Positions 38,454 to 46,862 are shown, counted from the stretch's first letter. The stretch: DNA of 64,000 nt from Christiangramia salexigens (GCF_001889005.1 NZ_CP018153.1:2080501-2144500), one strand, 5' to 3'. The notes: generated by a model from the sequence alone, not told the origin. Program-made: numbers and translations.

Positions 38454-38473
38454 TTGTTAAAAATTTTAGGCTG

Positions 38474-38481
38474 CAAAAGTA
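38474..38481 (-). promoter_or_regulatory. Candidate -7 promoter element (TACTTTTG) for rplY
   Basis: Exact TAnnTTTG on the minus strand, 20 bp before the rplY ATG. A GTTTTA at the -33 distance is only a partial match. Confidence 0.4.
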
Positions 38482-38617
38482 AGTTTTTTTTCATTATCTA
38501 TAAAACCCTGATGCTTAAAATATTCCATTTTTTAAAAGCGAGAGCAAATTACCAGGTATTCCCAGATTTCTTCTTTGACCGGTTTTAAATCATTCAGCTC
38601 AAAAATTATTAAATTGA

Positions 38618-40216
38618 ATGGAAAATCAAATCGAAGCAACTATGCCAAATATCTCAGATGGCCAGTCACCTACCAGAAGAATTGCAGCGATAGACCTGGG
38701 AACCAATTCATTCCATGCAGTTCTTGTAGACATTTATCCCGATGGCAGCTTTAGAACCATAGATAAATTAAAGGAAATGGTGATCCTGGCAGAAAAAGGG
38801 ATGGATAACCGGTTAAGTGATGAGGCTATTAACCGAGGTCTGGACGCCTTAAAAAGGATCAAATTTCTTTGCGATAGTCATCATGTGGAAGAAATTCTCG
38901 CCTATGCTACCAGCGCCATCAGAGAAGCCAAGAACGGCGGAGATTTCATCCAGCGATCCATTGATGAAGTAGGCATCAAGGCCAGAGCGATTTCAGGAAA
39001 AATGGAGGCTGAGATGATAGGTCTCGCCATAAGACACAGTATTTCCCTTTCCGAAGAAATGACTTTAATGGTCGACATAGGTGGCGGGAGTGTGGAATTC
39101 ATCGTTGGCAATCAGGATGAATTCATTTTTTTAAAAAGTCTGAAACTGGGAGTCGCCAGGATGTCGGCAAAATTTGTGAATTCAGACCCCATCAATAAAG
39201 AAGAAATAAAAAGTTTACGGGATCATTATAAGACCAGTTTAGCAGAGATCATAAAGGTTGTAAGGGAAAATTCAATAAAGACTATCATTGGTTCATCCGG
39301 AACCATGGAGAATATTGGTGCTATGGTTGCAAACCGAAATTCGATCTCATCTTCCATGAGCCTTAATGAACTGGTATTCCATGACGACGAATTCAATCCT
39401 TTTTACGAGAGTTTTATCAAATTAAACCGGAAAGAAAGAGCTAAAGAAAAGGCTTTGGAAGAAAAAAGAATTGATATAATAAATCCGGGAATGGTATTGC
39501 TGAAGTTCCTTATTGATGAATTAAGCATTCAAAACATCAAGATCTCTGAAGCTGCATTAAGGGATGGGATGATCCTGGATTTTATACAGAAGCAAAAATC
39601 CACACTTTCCCTGGCTGCTAATTTTTCTGATCCAAGAAAAAAAAGCATCTATGAACTTCTGCAAAAATGCAACTGGATGGAAAAGCATTCTACCCACGTA
39701 GCCAATCTTGCCTTGCAGATCTTTGATGAATTTAAAACCGATCTCAAGTTGAATGAGGAGGACAGGGAGTTGCTTGAATATAGCTCACTTTTGCACGATA
39801 TTGGTTATTATATTTCATTTAGAAAGCATCATAAACACGCCTTATACCTAATTAGAAATTCAGACCTAAGAGGATTCAACGAGGATGAGATCAATATAAT
39901 GGCGAATGTTGCACGATATCACCGCAGATCTACTCCTCACAAGCGGCATTTCAGATATAAGAATTTATCCAAAGACCTTAGGAAAAGAGTTAAAAAATTA
40001 TCAGGAATTCTAAGGGTAGCCGACGGATTAGACAGAAGCCACTATCAAAATGTAACCAGGCTGGAAATTAAAAAGGATGAAAAGAAAATAAATTTCATTA
40101 TCACTACAGAAGGGGATCCGGAGCTTGAAATTTGGGGTGCAGAAAGGAAGTCAAAGTTATTTGAAAAAGTAACCGGCAAAAAGCTGGAAATTTTCGCCGT
40201 GAATAATTCGGCTTAA
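38618..40216 (+). CDS. Ppx/GppA phosphatase with C-terminal HD domain
   Basis: A 532-residue exopolyphosphatase/guanosine pentaphosphatase-type protein, which can affect polyphosphate or (p)ppGpp levels. ASKHA phosphate loops: AAIDLGTNSFHAVLVDI (phosphate 1), MVDIGGGSVEFIVG (phosphate 2) and IIGSSGTMENIG. The C-terminal 200 residues are HD-like: KHSTHVANLALQIFDEF, SSLLHDIGYYISF, VARYHRRSTPHKRH, LRVADGLDRSH. The true substrate is not shown. Its strand is opposite to prs and rplY on either side. Confidence 0.93.
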   Translation: MENQIEATMPNISDGQSPTRRIAAIDLGTNSFHAVLVDIYPDGSFRTIDKLKEMVILAEKGMDNRLSDEAINRGLDALKRIKFLCDSHHVEEILAYATSAIREAKNGGDFIQRSIDEVGIKARAISGKMEAEMIGLAIRHSISLSEEMTLMVDIGGGSVEFIVGNQDEFIFLKSLKLGVARMSAKFVNSDPINKEEIKSLRDHYKTSLAEIIKVVRENSIKTIIGSSGTMENIGAMVANRNSISSSMSLNELVFHDDEFNPFYESFIKLNRKERAKEKALEEKRIDIINPGMVLLKFLIDELSIQNIKISEAALRDGMILDFIQKQKSTLSLAANFSDPRKKSIYELLQKCNWMEKHSTHVANLALQIFDEFKTDLKLNEEDRELLEYSSLLHDIGYYISFRKHHKHALYLIRNSDLRGFNEDEINIMANVARYHRRSTPHKRHFRYKNLSKDLRKRVKKLSGILRVADGLDRSHYQNVTRLEIKKDEKKINFIITTEGDPELEIWGAERKSKLFEKVTGKKLEIFAVNNSA

Positions 40217-40253
40217 TAGATCCAACTTTTTACCGGAATATTATAACTGGTAA

Positions 40254-41189
40254 TTACATGATAAATTTTGAACTGATAGATTTATTATCCTGAACTCTTT
40301 TCATTACATCTGCAAAAAGTTCGGCACAGCTCACCACTTTTATTTTTTTACTTTTCTGTCTTAGCGGAATAGAATCGGTTACGATTAATTCCTGTAGCTT
40401 GGACTTTTCAATACGATCGTAAGCTTCTCCCGATAATACCGGATGAGTACAAATTGCACGAACGCTTTTCGCTCCGCGTTCCATCATTAGATCTGCAGCT
40501 TTGGTAAGGGTTCCCGCAGTATCTACCATATCATCTACAAGGACCACATTTTTACCTTCCACATTTCCAATAAGCTCCATATGAGAGATCACATTTGCCT
40601 TGGCGCGTTGTTTATAACAGATCACCACATCGCTTTCCAAAGCTTTGGAATATGCATAAGCTCTTTTGGAACCTCCCATATCTGGTGAGGCAACGGTTAA
40701 ATTATCAAGATTAAGACTCCTTAAATAAGGTAAAAATACCGTGCTTGCATAAAGGTGGTCCACAGGTTTCTCAAAGAACCCCTGAATTTGATCTGCGTGA
40801 AGGTCCATTGTTATGATCCTAGTTGCTCCGGCAGTTTCCAAAATACTGGCGATCATCTTTGCCGCGATAGGTACACGAGGTTTATCCTTACGATCCTGTC
40901 TTGCCCATCCAAAGTAAGGCATTACTGCAGTGATATGTCTTGCTGAAGCTCTTTTTGCCGCATCCAACATTAAAAGCATTTCCATTAGGTGATCACTACC
41001 GGGATGCGTGGATCCAATAATAAATACTCTGGAACCTCTAACCGATTCTTCAAAAGATGGTTGAAATTCACCGTCACTGTAAGTAGAAGTAATTACGTTC
41101 CCCAATTTAGTACCGTAATTTTCAGCTATCTTTTCTGCTAGTTCCCTACTTTGTGTACAATTAAAAATTTTAGCTTCTGTGGTGGGCAT
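40254..41189 (-). CDS. prs: Ribose-phosphate pyrophosphokinase
   Basis: Makes PRPP for nucleotide, His and Trp synthesis. 311 residues. ATP-binding flexible loop YFGWARQDRKDKPR; Mg/ribose site MDLHADQIQGFF; PRPP-binding motif VVLVDDMVDTAGTLTKAA. Separate transcription unit; its 3' end is 37 bp from the convergent Ppx gene. Confidence 0.97.
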   Translation of the reverse strand: MPTTEAKIFNCTQSRELAEKIAENYGTKLGNVITSTYSDGEFQPSFEESVRGSRVFIIGSTHPGSDHLMEMLLMLDAAKRASARHITAVMPYFGWARQDRKDKPRVPIAAKMIASILETAGATRIITMDLHADQIQGFFEKPVDHLYASTVFLPYLRSLNLDNLTVASPDMGGSKRAYAYSKALESDVVICYKQRAKANVISHMELIGNVEGKNVVLVDDMVDTAGTLTKAADLMMERGAKSVRAICTHPVLSGEAYDRIEKSKLQELIVTDSIPLRQKSKKIKVVSCAELFADVMKRVQDNKSISSKFIM

Positions 41190-41226
41190 GTTGTGTTGTT
41201 TTTGTGTTGTTGTTTGTAAGCTGCTG

Positions 41227-41234
41227 CAAATTTA
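41227..41234 (-). promoter_or_regulatory. Candidate -7 promoter element (TAAATTTG) for prs
   Basis: Exact TAnnTTTG on the minus strand, 37 bp before the prs ATG. A TTTTAC about 20 bp upstream is a weak -33 match. Confidence 0.4.
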
Positions 41235-41296
41235 GAAATTATTCCGAGGCTATTGTAAAATATTATCGCCGGTGAAAGCAAGAATTCTAAATTCAT

Positions 41297-41352
41297 TCAA
41301 CGCCACTAAACTACTTCCTATCGAAACTAAAATTCATTCTATCGAACTTAAA
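41297..41352. promoter_or_regulatory. Three direct repeats at exact 21-bp spacing, possible LytTR binding sites
   Basis: Repeat 1 (41297-41310) is TCAACGCCACTAAA; repeat 2 (41318-41331) is CTATCGAAACTAAA; repeat 3 (41339-41352) is CTATCGAACTTAAA. Repeats 2 and 3 match at 12 of 14 positions, repeats 1 and 2 at 9 of 14. LytTR regulators bind direct repeats on one helix face at about 21-bp spacing, and a LytTR gene is the fourth gene downstream. The block ends 58 bp before the receiver gene start. Confidence 0.45.
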
Positions 41353-41365
41353 ACATGAAATAATT

Positions 41366-41381
41366 AAAATTCCTGAATTTT
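41366..41381. promoter_or_regulatory. Perfect inverted repeat before the receiver gene
   Basis: AAAATTC-CT-GAATTTT, 30 bp before the ATG at 41411. Its right half also pairs with CTAAAATTCA at 41327-41336 (10 bp with TGAATTTTAG at 41374-41383). It could be an operator or an mRNA leader hairpin. Confidence 0.3.
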
Positions 41382-41410
41382 AGTGGTTTAAACTATACCC
41401 TTATCCGTAA

Positions 41411-41824
41411 ATGAAAAAGACCCTTAACATATTGCTTATTGAAGATGATGAAATTGAAGTAATGAAGTTGAACCGCACCCTAAGCAATCTTGATTATAAA
41501 CACAATATCCATGAAGCACGAGATGGAAAAGAGGCGCTCGATAAATTAAACCACAAGTATAAATTGCCGGATGTGATTTTTCTTGATCTTAATATGCCTG
41601 CAATGAATGGTATTGAATTTTTACGTATTTTGAAGAACGATGAAACCCTACAATTCATTCCTGCCATAATCCTTACCACTTCGAATAATCGAAGAGATGT
41701 GCTGGAATGTTACAAACTTGGTATTGCCGGCTATATTATCAAACCACTGAAATTTGATGATTACGTCTTAAAACTCAAAGCCGTTCTTGAGTATTGGAGT
41801 ATGAACGAGCTTATAAAAGCATAA
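41411..41824 (+). CDS. Single-domain response regulator (receiver only)
   Basis: A 137-residue CheY-like receiver: acidic pocket LLIEDDEIEV, phospho-acceptor Asp59 in FLDLNMPAMNG, Thr switch in ILTTSNNRRDV, Lys in GYIIKPLKFDDY. There is no output domain, so it probably passes or drains phosphate. It resembles receivers that sit beside PAS kinases in Bacteroidota. First gene of the signalling cluster, 59 bp before the kinase. Confidence 0.94.
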   Translation: MKKTLNILLIEDDEIEVMKLNRTLSNLDYKHNIHEARDGKEALDKLNHKYKLPDVIFLDLNMPAMNGIEFLRILKNDETLQFIPAIILTTSNNRRDVLECYKLGIAGYIIKPLKFDDYVLKLKAVLEYWSMNELIKA

Positions 41825-41883
41825 TGTAAAGGGAATCGTTTTTACTGAATTCCTGGAAATGGTTAAGATCCACATGAATTCAA

Positions 41884-44256
41884 ATGGAGCCTGCTAATAG
41901 AATCGAAATACTTGAGAGGGCGCTCTCCAAGGAAAAACAAGCCCGAAAGGCCGCAGAAAACATTCTCGAAGAGAAGTCTTCTGAGCTACACAATCTCTCT
42001 ATCGAACTCAAAGAATCCAATGCCCGCCTTAAAGAACTTCTAAACAGGAAAACATCAGAACTTGAGGAGGTTTTTGAGAATATTATAGATGCCTACGTAG
42101 TGATTCATCTCGACGGCGAGGTGATCAAAATGAATCAGGCTGCCGTAGATTTATTGGGCTATGATGTAAAGGACAAACCTTTTAACTTAGGACGACTGGT
42201 AAAAAAAGATTACAGAAACTACACATCTACGGCATTTAAAAAATTACTTAATAAAGGAAGATTCAATAATTATAAGGCGGTAATTGTTCCAAGAAATGGA
42301 GAAGAAAAGATCGTTCAGATTAATGCCAGTCTTATTTATAATAAAAAAGGTAATCCAATAGCAGCCCAAGGTATCGCAAGAGATATCACTGAACAAACCC
42401 GAATTGAAGAGCTGTTGGAACAGCAAAAAAAACAACTTGATATAGTTTACACCAACTCTCCTATTGGAATATCACTTTCCAAAGCCAATGCATCGGGCTT
42501 ACTTATGGCAAACCAGTATTTATGCGACATGCTGGGATATAGCAGAAAAGAATTGAAAAGTAAAAGCATCCAGGAACTAACCTATCCGGATGATGTTGAG
42601 GAGTCCACGAAATTAATGCAAAAAATGTTCAATGGTGACTTGGATAAGTTTACTACGGAAAAGCGATATCTCACCAAGCATAACACAGTAGTATGGGCAA
42701 GAACTTCGGTGACCGCAGTCAGGACAAGCAAAGGGGATTTGAGTTATCAGGTTGCGACAATAGAAGATATCACCGAACAGAAAATAGCTAATGAGAGGTT
42801 GAGGGAATCGGAGAACAGGATGGCCACGCTCATTTTAAATTTGCAAACGGGGATCTTACTAGAGGACGAGAACCGTCATATTCTTCTAATTAATGAAAAA
42901 TTCTGCAAAATGTTCAATATTCCCAGCTCACCAGAAGAAATGATCGGGTTGGATTGTAAAAATATCGCAGATGATCAAAAACACCTATTTACCGACCCCA
43001 GGAAATTCGTTGAAAGGACCAGGACATTGTTGAAAAATAGAGAAATCGTACTTTCCGAAGAGATCGAGTTAGCAAATGGAAGGATCTACGAGCGAAGTTA
43101 TATCCCTATCTATAACGAAGGAGTTTATCGCGGGCACCTTTGGAGCTATGATGATGCGACCATTAGAAAGCGTTACAAACAGAATCTTAAGGCTCAAAAG
43201 GAAAAATACAGTAGTATTATTGCCAATATGAATCTTGGATTGATCGAGGTAGATAATGAAGATCATATCCTTATGGCAAATCAAAGTTTTTGTGATATTA
43301 GTGGATTTTCTCAAGACGAGCTCCGAGGGAAAAAAGCCGGAGATCTTTTTCTACTGGACGAATCTCGGAATATTCTAAAACAAAAGAATCTTCGTAGAAG
43401 AAAAGGTATCTCAGATTCCTACGAAGTTAAAGCCAGAACTAAAAATGGAGAGGTTCGCGACTGGTTAATAAGCGGCGCACCTAATTATGACCTAAAAGGA
43501 CAAATCATCGGTTCTATTGGGATCCACTTTGATATTACCAATCAAAAGACCCTGGAGAAAGAACAGAAGGAATTGCTTCAAAATCTAGAGCTCCAGAATG
43601 AGCAGTTAAACGACTATGCTCATATCGTTTCCCATGATCTTAAATCTCCTTTGCGTAACATTTCTGCCCTTCTAAGCTGGACCATGGAAGATTACAAGGA
43701 AAAACTTGATCCAAAAGCTATGAAGAACCTCCTCTTAATACAGGAGAAAACAGAGCAAATGGATCAACTTATTGAAGGAATTCTAAAATATTCGGGCATA
43801 GATAATACAGGTCGCAAAAATGAAATGGTAAACCTGAACGAATTAGTAAATGACATCATTTCTATGATCTATGTGCCTGAACATATTAAAATAAAGATCA
43901 AGAATCCATTACCGGTGATATTTGCAGATGTAACCAGGATGCAGCAGCTATTCCAGAATCTCATAAGTAATGCGGTGAATTATATAGATAAGGAAAAAGG
44001 ATTTGTTGAAATTGATGTGATTAAAAAAGGGAAAAAATATATCTTTTCCGTAAGTGATAATGGTTGTGGAATTCCTAAAGAATATCATGAAAAGATATTT
44101 AAGATCTTCAGCTCTGTAAAGAATGATAAAAAATCTACCGGAATTGGTTTAAGCATTGTAAAGAAAATCCTGGATTTATATGACAGTGAAATCTGGCTGG
44201 AAAGCGAGCCAGGTGTAGGAAGCGTTTTTTATTTCAGCCTTAAAAATGAAGTATGA
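41884..44256 (+). CDS. Soluble PAS-domain sensor histidine kinase
   Basis: A 790-residue kinase with no transmembrane segment, so it senses inside the cell. N-terminal coiled coil residues 5-60; four PAS domains at about 63-180 (VIHLDGEVIKMNQAAVDLLG), 185-305 (GLLMANQYLCDMLGYS), 310-440 (RHILLINEKFCKMFN) and 440-560 (ILMANQSFCDISGFS). HisKA dimerisation domain has His584 in AHIVSHDLKSPLRN. The HATPase domain has N box LISNAVNYI, G1 SDNGCGIP and G2 STGIGLSIVKK. Its stop overlaps the HPt start (ATGA), showing translational coupling. The ligand is unknown. Confidence 0.94.
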   Translation: MEPANRIEILERALSKEKQARKAAENILEEKSSELHNLSIELKESNARLKELLNRKTSELEEVFENIIDAYVVIHLDGEVIKMNQAAVDLLGYDVKDKPFNLGRLVKKDYRNYTSTAFKKLLNKGRFNNYKAVIVPRNGEEKIVQINASLIYNKKGNPIAAQGIARDITEQTRIEELLEQQKKQLDIVYTNSPIGISLSKANASGLLMANQYLCDMLGYSRKELKSKSIQELTYPDDVEESTKLMQKMFNGDLDKFTTEKRYLTKHNTVVWARTSVTAVRTSKGDLSYQVATIEDITEQKIANERLRESENRMATLILNLQTGILLEDENRHILLINEKFCKMFNIPSSPEEMIGLDCKNIADDQKHLFTDPRKFVERTRTLLKNREIVLSEEIELANGRIYERSYIPIYNEGVYRGHLWSYDDATIRKRYKQNLKAQKEKYSSIIANMNLGLIEVDNEDHILMANQSFCDISGFSQDELRGKKAGDLFLLDESRNILKQKNLRRRKGISDSYEVKARTKNGEVRDWLISGAPNYDLKGQIIGSIGIHFDITNQKTLEKEQKELLQNLELQNEQLNDYAHIVSHDLKSPLRNISALLSWTMEDYKEKLDPKAMKNLLLIQEKTEQMDQLIEGILKYSGIDNTGRKNEMVNLNELVNDIISMIYVPEHIKIKIKNPLPVIFADVTRMQQLFQNLISNAVNYIDKEKGFVEIDVIKKGKKYIFSVSDNGCGIPKEYHEKIFKIFSSVKNDKKSTGIGLSIVKKILDLYDSEIWLESEPGVGSVFYFSLKNEV

Positions 44257-44573
44257 CAGAACAACCTAACCTTTCCTACATTCACCAACTATCGGGTGGT
44301 GATAAAAACTTTGAAGAAAAGCTTCTGATTGTTTTGAAACATGAACTGCCAGAAGAAATAACACAATACCGCAAGAATCTAAAAAAGAAAGAATTTGATG
44401 CGGCATCATCCAACATCCATAAAATTAAACATAAAATTAGTATTTTAGGTTTAGAAAAAAGTTACAAAGTCGCCGAAGCCTATGAAGATGAACTTCGGGA
44501 AGGCAACGATGATAGAGCCAGAGAATTTGAAGAAATACTCCGTACGATGCTCGCTTTTATTCAACAGACCTAA
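44253..44573 (+). CDS. Stand-alone HPt phosphotransfer protein
   Basis: A 106-residue helical protein with the HPt signature IHKIKHKISILG: His56 is the probable phospho-acceptor and Lys59 its conserved partner. Separate HPt proteins shuttle phosphate between receivers. It overlaps the kinase gene by 4 bp and lies 12 bp before the LytTR regulator gene, consistent with passing phosphate from a receiver to that regulator. Confidence 0.88.
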   Translation: MTEQPNLSYIHQLSGGDKNFEEKLLIVLKHELPEEITQYRKNLKKKEFDAASSNIHKIKHKISILGLEKSYKVAEAYEDELREGNDDRAREFEEILRTMLAFIQQT

Positions 44574-44585
44574 ACCTCTAAAGGA

Positions 44586-45278
44586 ATGAATTGCTTAATT
44601 ATTGATGACGAGGCTACGGCCAGAACCATCATCAAACAGCTTATAGACAACAATCCATATCTGGAAGCAGAAGAGCAGTTCTCCAATGCGATGGAGGCGA
44701 TCAAATATCTTAACCAAAACAGTACAGATCTAATTTTTCTGGATATTCATATGCCCGATTTTACTGGATTTGATTTTATCCAGACCCTTAAGAACCCACC
44801 AAATGTGATCCTTACTACATCCGATCGAAGTTTTGCTATAGAGGCTTTTGAATATGACTGTATCGTTGATTATCTGGTTAAGCCAATCACACAGGACAGG
44901 TTTGACAAAGCGGTACAAAAGGCTCACAAGAAAAGAGGTACTGAAAGGACTGAAGGATCTAAATCTGATAACGTACTTTATATCAACATAGACCGAAGAC
45001 TTATAAAGATAGATATACCAAGCATCTACCTTATTGAGGCTAAAGGAGATTATATACAGATCAAGACTTCCAGCAAAAATTATGTGGTACACTCCACACT
45101 TAAAAAAATAGAAGGGAAACTTCCAAAAGACTTGTTCTTAAAGGTTCACAGATCTTTTATTATCAACACCCATAAGATTATAGATATAGAAGATAACAGC
45201 GTTCTTATCGAAAAGGATGTCATCCCGGTTAGCCGAAGCAATCGTCCCGAACTCATGAAGAGGCTAAATCTACTTTGA
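44586..45278 (+). CDS. LytTR-family response regulator
   Basis: A 230-residue DNA-binding regulator. Receiver at residues 1-120 with acidic pair IIDDEA, phospho-acceptor Asp53 in FLDIHMPDFTG, and Lys in YLVKPITQDRFD. The LytTR domain at about 130-230 has YLIEAKGDYIQIKTSSKNY, LKKIEGKLP, FLKVHRSFIINTHKI and VIPVSRSNRPELM. Output gene of the four-gene phosphorelay. The 21-bp-spaced repeats at 41297-41352 are a candidate target, suggesting autoregulation. Confidence 0.94.
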   Translation: MNCLIIDDEATARTIIKQLIDNNPYLEAEEQFSNAMEAIKYLNQNSTDLIFLDIHMPDFTGFDFIQTLKNPPNVILTTSDRSFAIEAFEYDCIVDYLVKPITQDRFDKAVQKAHKKRGTERTEGSKSDNVLYINIDRRLIKIDIPSIYLIEAKGDYIQIKTSSKNYVVHSTLKKIEGKLPKDLFLKVHRSFIINTHKIIDIEDNSVLIEKDVIPVSRSNRPELMKRLNLL

Positions 45279-45390
45279 CCGCTTAACTGCACTTAAACAC
45301 CTTCCACCGACGTAACTGTCTTAACCGGTCGAAAATAAACCCGGAACCTGTAATCCTACCCTATTTTTAACCTATGAAATTATAAGCCTA

Positions 45391-45593
45391 AAAGGATAAG
45401 ATGGCTGGTTTTGACCCTACAGTTCAAAGAGATTCAATTTTGATGAATTGCCAGCCTTTCTTATCCTAAGAGGCAACTAAGAATAGATTTGTTTGTATTT
45501 GAATTTTGATTGATGATTTTATTTGCTTAGTTGGTTGCTAAGTATTTAAATGGTTAGGTTAGTTAGCCGGGGATAATATCCCCGGTTTTTTTT
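45391..45593 (+). ncRNA. Candidate structured small RNA or long structured 3' UTR
   Basis: Arms AGGATAAGATGGCTGG (45393-45408) and CCAGCCTTTCTTATCCT (45451-45467) pair over about 15 bp with an internal bulge. An inner hairpin CAATT-AATTG lies inside. Downstream, GCAACTAAG and CTTAGTTGGTTGCTAAG offer alternative pairings, and the segment ends in a strong terminator. No Rfam family is recognised. It could be processed from the LytTR mRNA or transcribed from the TAGATTTG at 45484. Confidence 0.35.
45567..45593 (+). terminator. Strong rho-independent terminator
   Basis: Stem CCGGGGA (45567-45573) with TCCCCGG (45579-45585), 5-base loop, then eight T (45586-45593). It lies 289 bp beyond the LytTR stop and ends either the phosphorelay transcript or an independent small RNA. 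Confidence 0.88.
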
Positions 45594-45675
45594 ATGCAAA
45601 AGCGTAATACACCTTCAGCTTCATTCCATTGGCCTCCCATTTATCTGAACCTGGTTGAATTAAAGAGGAGATTTA

Positions 45676-45723
45676 ATGCCCAGTACCATGGAACAATTTC
45701 AGCTTAACTATACTAGAAGTTAA
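45676..45723 (+). CDS. Possible 15-residue small ORF with strong Shine-Dalgarno
   Basis: ATG preceded by AAAGAGGAG at a spacing of 6 bp, encoding MPSTMEQFQLNYTRS and then TAA. A strong purine-rich ribosome-binding site is unusual in Bacteroidota. It could be a leader peptide for the STAS-like gene about 95 bp downstream, or chance. Confidence 0.15.
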   Translation: MPSTMEQFQLNYTRS

Positions 45724-45818
45724 TTTAACGACAGAGAAGCGCGATTTTAACGAAATAAGACTAAAACAGGAAAGAATCTACAGAACTTAGTAACACAGTA
45801 ATATTCAAATTCAAACCT

Positions 45819-46100
45819 ATGCCAGTCTGGATAAAAGAAAAAGAAGGATTCTTTGAGGTAAGCGGAACCATGGATACAGAGAACTGTTTTCAGGTTTGCA
45901 AGTTTTTCGAGATCCTGCTAAATATGAAGGGAGACCTCAGGATAGATATCTCCAAACTGGAAAGCCTGGATATGGATAGTATACGGGAATTAAATACTTT
46001 GGTTGCGGTAGCCGCACAGGAAGGTAGTACGATTGAATTCATTACGACCAGAGCGAACAAAAAATCAAGCAAGAAACAGATTAACCGAGTCTCCAATTAA
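45819..46100 (+). CDS. STAS-domain-like small protein
   Basis: A 93-residue protein with the alternating strand-helix pattern of STAS/anti-sigma-factor antagonists: FFEVSGTMDTENC, LRIDISKLESLDMDSIRELNTL and STIEFITT. The DMDSIREL segment is where SpoIIAA-type proteins carry the phosphorylated Ser, and a Ser is present. The tail (RANKKSSKKQINRVSN) is basic. No kinase or sigma-factor gene is adjacent. It may act with the upstream signalling genes, but that is inference. Confidence 0.65.
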   Translation: MPVWIKEKEGFFEVSGTMDTENCFQVCKFFEILLNMKGDLRIDISKLESLDMDSIRELNTLVAVAAQEGSTIEFITTRANKKSSKKQINRVSN

Positions 46101-46115
46101 GAGCCTATTAATAAG

Positions 46116-46159
46116 AAAAACCTGCAACGGCTTCTAAAAATAAGCTGTTACAGGTTTTT
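46116..46159. terminator. Bidirectional terminator between the STAS-like gene and tRNA-Leu
   Basis: 18-bp arms (46116-46133 with 46142-46159) with one C-A mismatch and one G-T pair. A-rich on the left and T-rich on the right on either strand, so it can serve both the plus-strand STAS gene and the minus-strand tRNA. Confidence 0.75.
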
Positions 46160-46163
46160 AAAG

Positions 46164-46245
46164 TACTCGAGGCGGGAATCGAACCCGCACTCCCGAAAGA
46201 ACTGGATTTTGAATCCAGCGCGTCTACCAATTCCGCCACTCGAGC
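46164..46245 (-). tRNA. tRNA-Leu (anticodon CAA)
   Basis: An 82-nt cloverleaf on the minus strand. Acceptor arms GCTCGAG and CTCGAGT pair with a G-T first pair, and the discriminator is A. Anticodon stem-loop CTGGA-TTCAAAA-TCCAG gives CAA, reading UUG. Long variable arm as in type II tRNAs. T-arm GCGGG-TTCGATT-CCCGC. CCA is not encoded. Confidence 0.95.
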
Positions 46246-46312
46246 TAGTGGATGGCAAAAGTATAAAAAATTTACTTTAGAAAAATGCTGTAGTTGAATT
46301 TTTATTTCAACT

Positions 46313-46627
46313 TTAAACCGATTCCGAAGTGTAAGTTACTTTCTTATTCCTGATCAAATATTTAGCAATATTTTTTTCCTCTACAATATCATCATTCGGT
46401 AAAAGCATGTTTAGTTCTCCTGTAACCGGATTGGTTAAAAGTGAAAAGCCGGGACGGCAATTACGATATCTATATTTTATAGCTTTAATCCCCTCTACAA
46501 AGCCCTCATTTCTGGTCTTTTTGGATAAGTATTTAGAACATGGCTGCCTGAAGATACATCTCTCCTGTCTATATTTTGGTACGATTTTCCAGTAAAACTC
46601 AATTAAAGCTAATAGTAAATACCTCAT
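46313..46627 (-). CDS. yidD: YidD-like membrane protein insertion efficiency factor
   Basis: A 104-residue protein. The YidD core LLLALIEFYWKIVPKYR, CIFRQPCSKYLSKKT and GIKAIKYRYRNCRPG keeps the three conserved cysteines and the amphipathic N-terminus. A 35-residue tail (PVTGELNMLLPNDDI onward) is longer than in short YidD forms. It is not next to rpmH, rnpA or yidC, where yidD often lies. Family assignment is likely; sequence divergence lowers certainty slightly. Confidence 0.82.
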   Translation of the reverse strand: MRYLLLALIEFYWKIVPKYRQERCIFRQPCSKYLSKKTRNEGFVEGIKAIKYRYRNCRPGFSLLTNPVTGELNMLLPNDDIVEEKNIAKYLIRNKKVTYTSESV

Positions 46628-46862
46628 TAATAAATTTCTACATATAGTATTAAGAAAACGGCAGCTTTAGTAAAGGAGATTTTCTCCGGTAATATGCTTT
46701 TAACTGCCATTACCTAAAATGCTAAACTATAACCTATAATCTGAATAACCTTACGGTTTACCTTAAAAAAAGGATCGTTTTAAGAATGTTTATTAACTGT
46801 TTTCAATTTTTTTCCTACAAATTTCCGTTTTTAGGATCATACCTGGATATATAAATTATAAA

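Larger units (their letters stand above)
45279..45818. other. 540-bp intergenic region after the LytTR regulator
   Basis: No convincing gene. It contains a long imperfect hairpin (45393-45467), a TAGATTTG -7-like motif (45484-45491), a strong terminator (45567-45593) and, further on, a 15-codon ORF (45676-45723) preceded by AAAGAGGAG. The rest, up to the STAS-like gene, shows nothing recognisable. Confidence 0.6.

Noticed and set aside
40217..40253. Possible terminator between the convergent Ppx and prs genes
   Set aside because: The inverted repeat is only about 5 bp with a long loop and no clear T-run.
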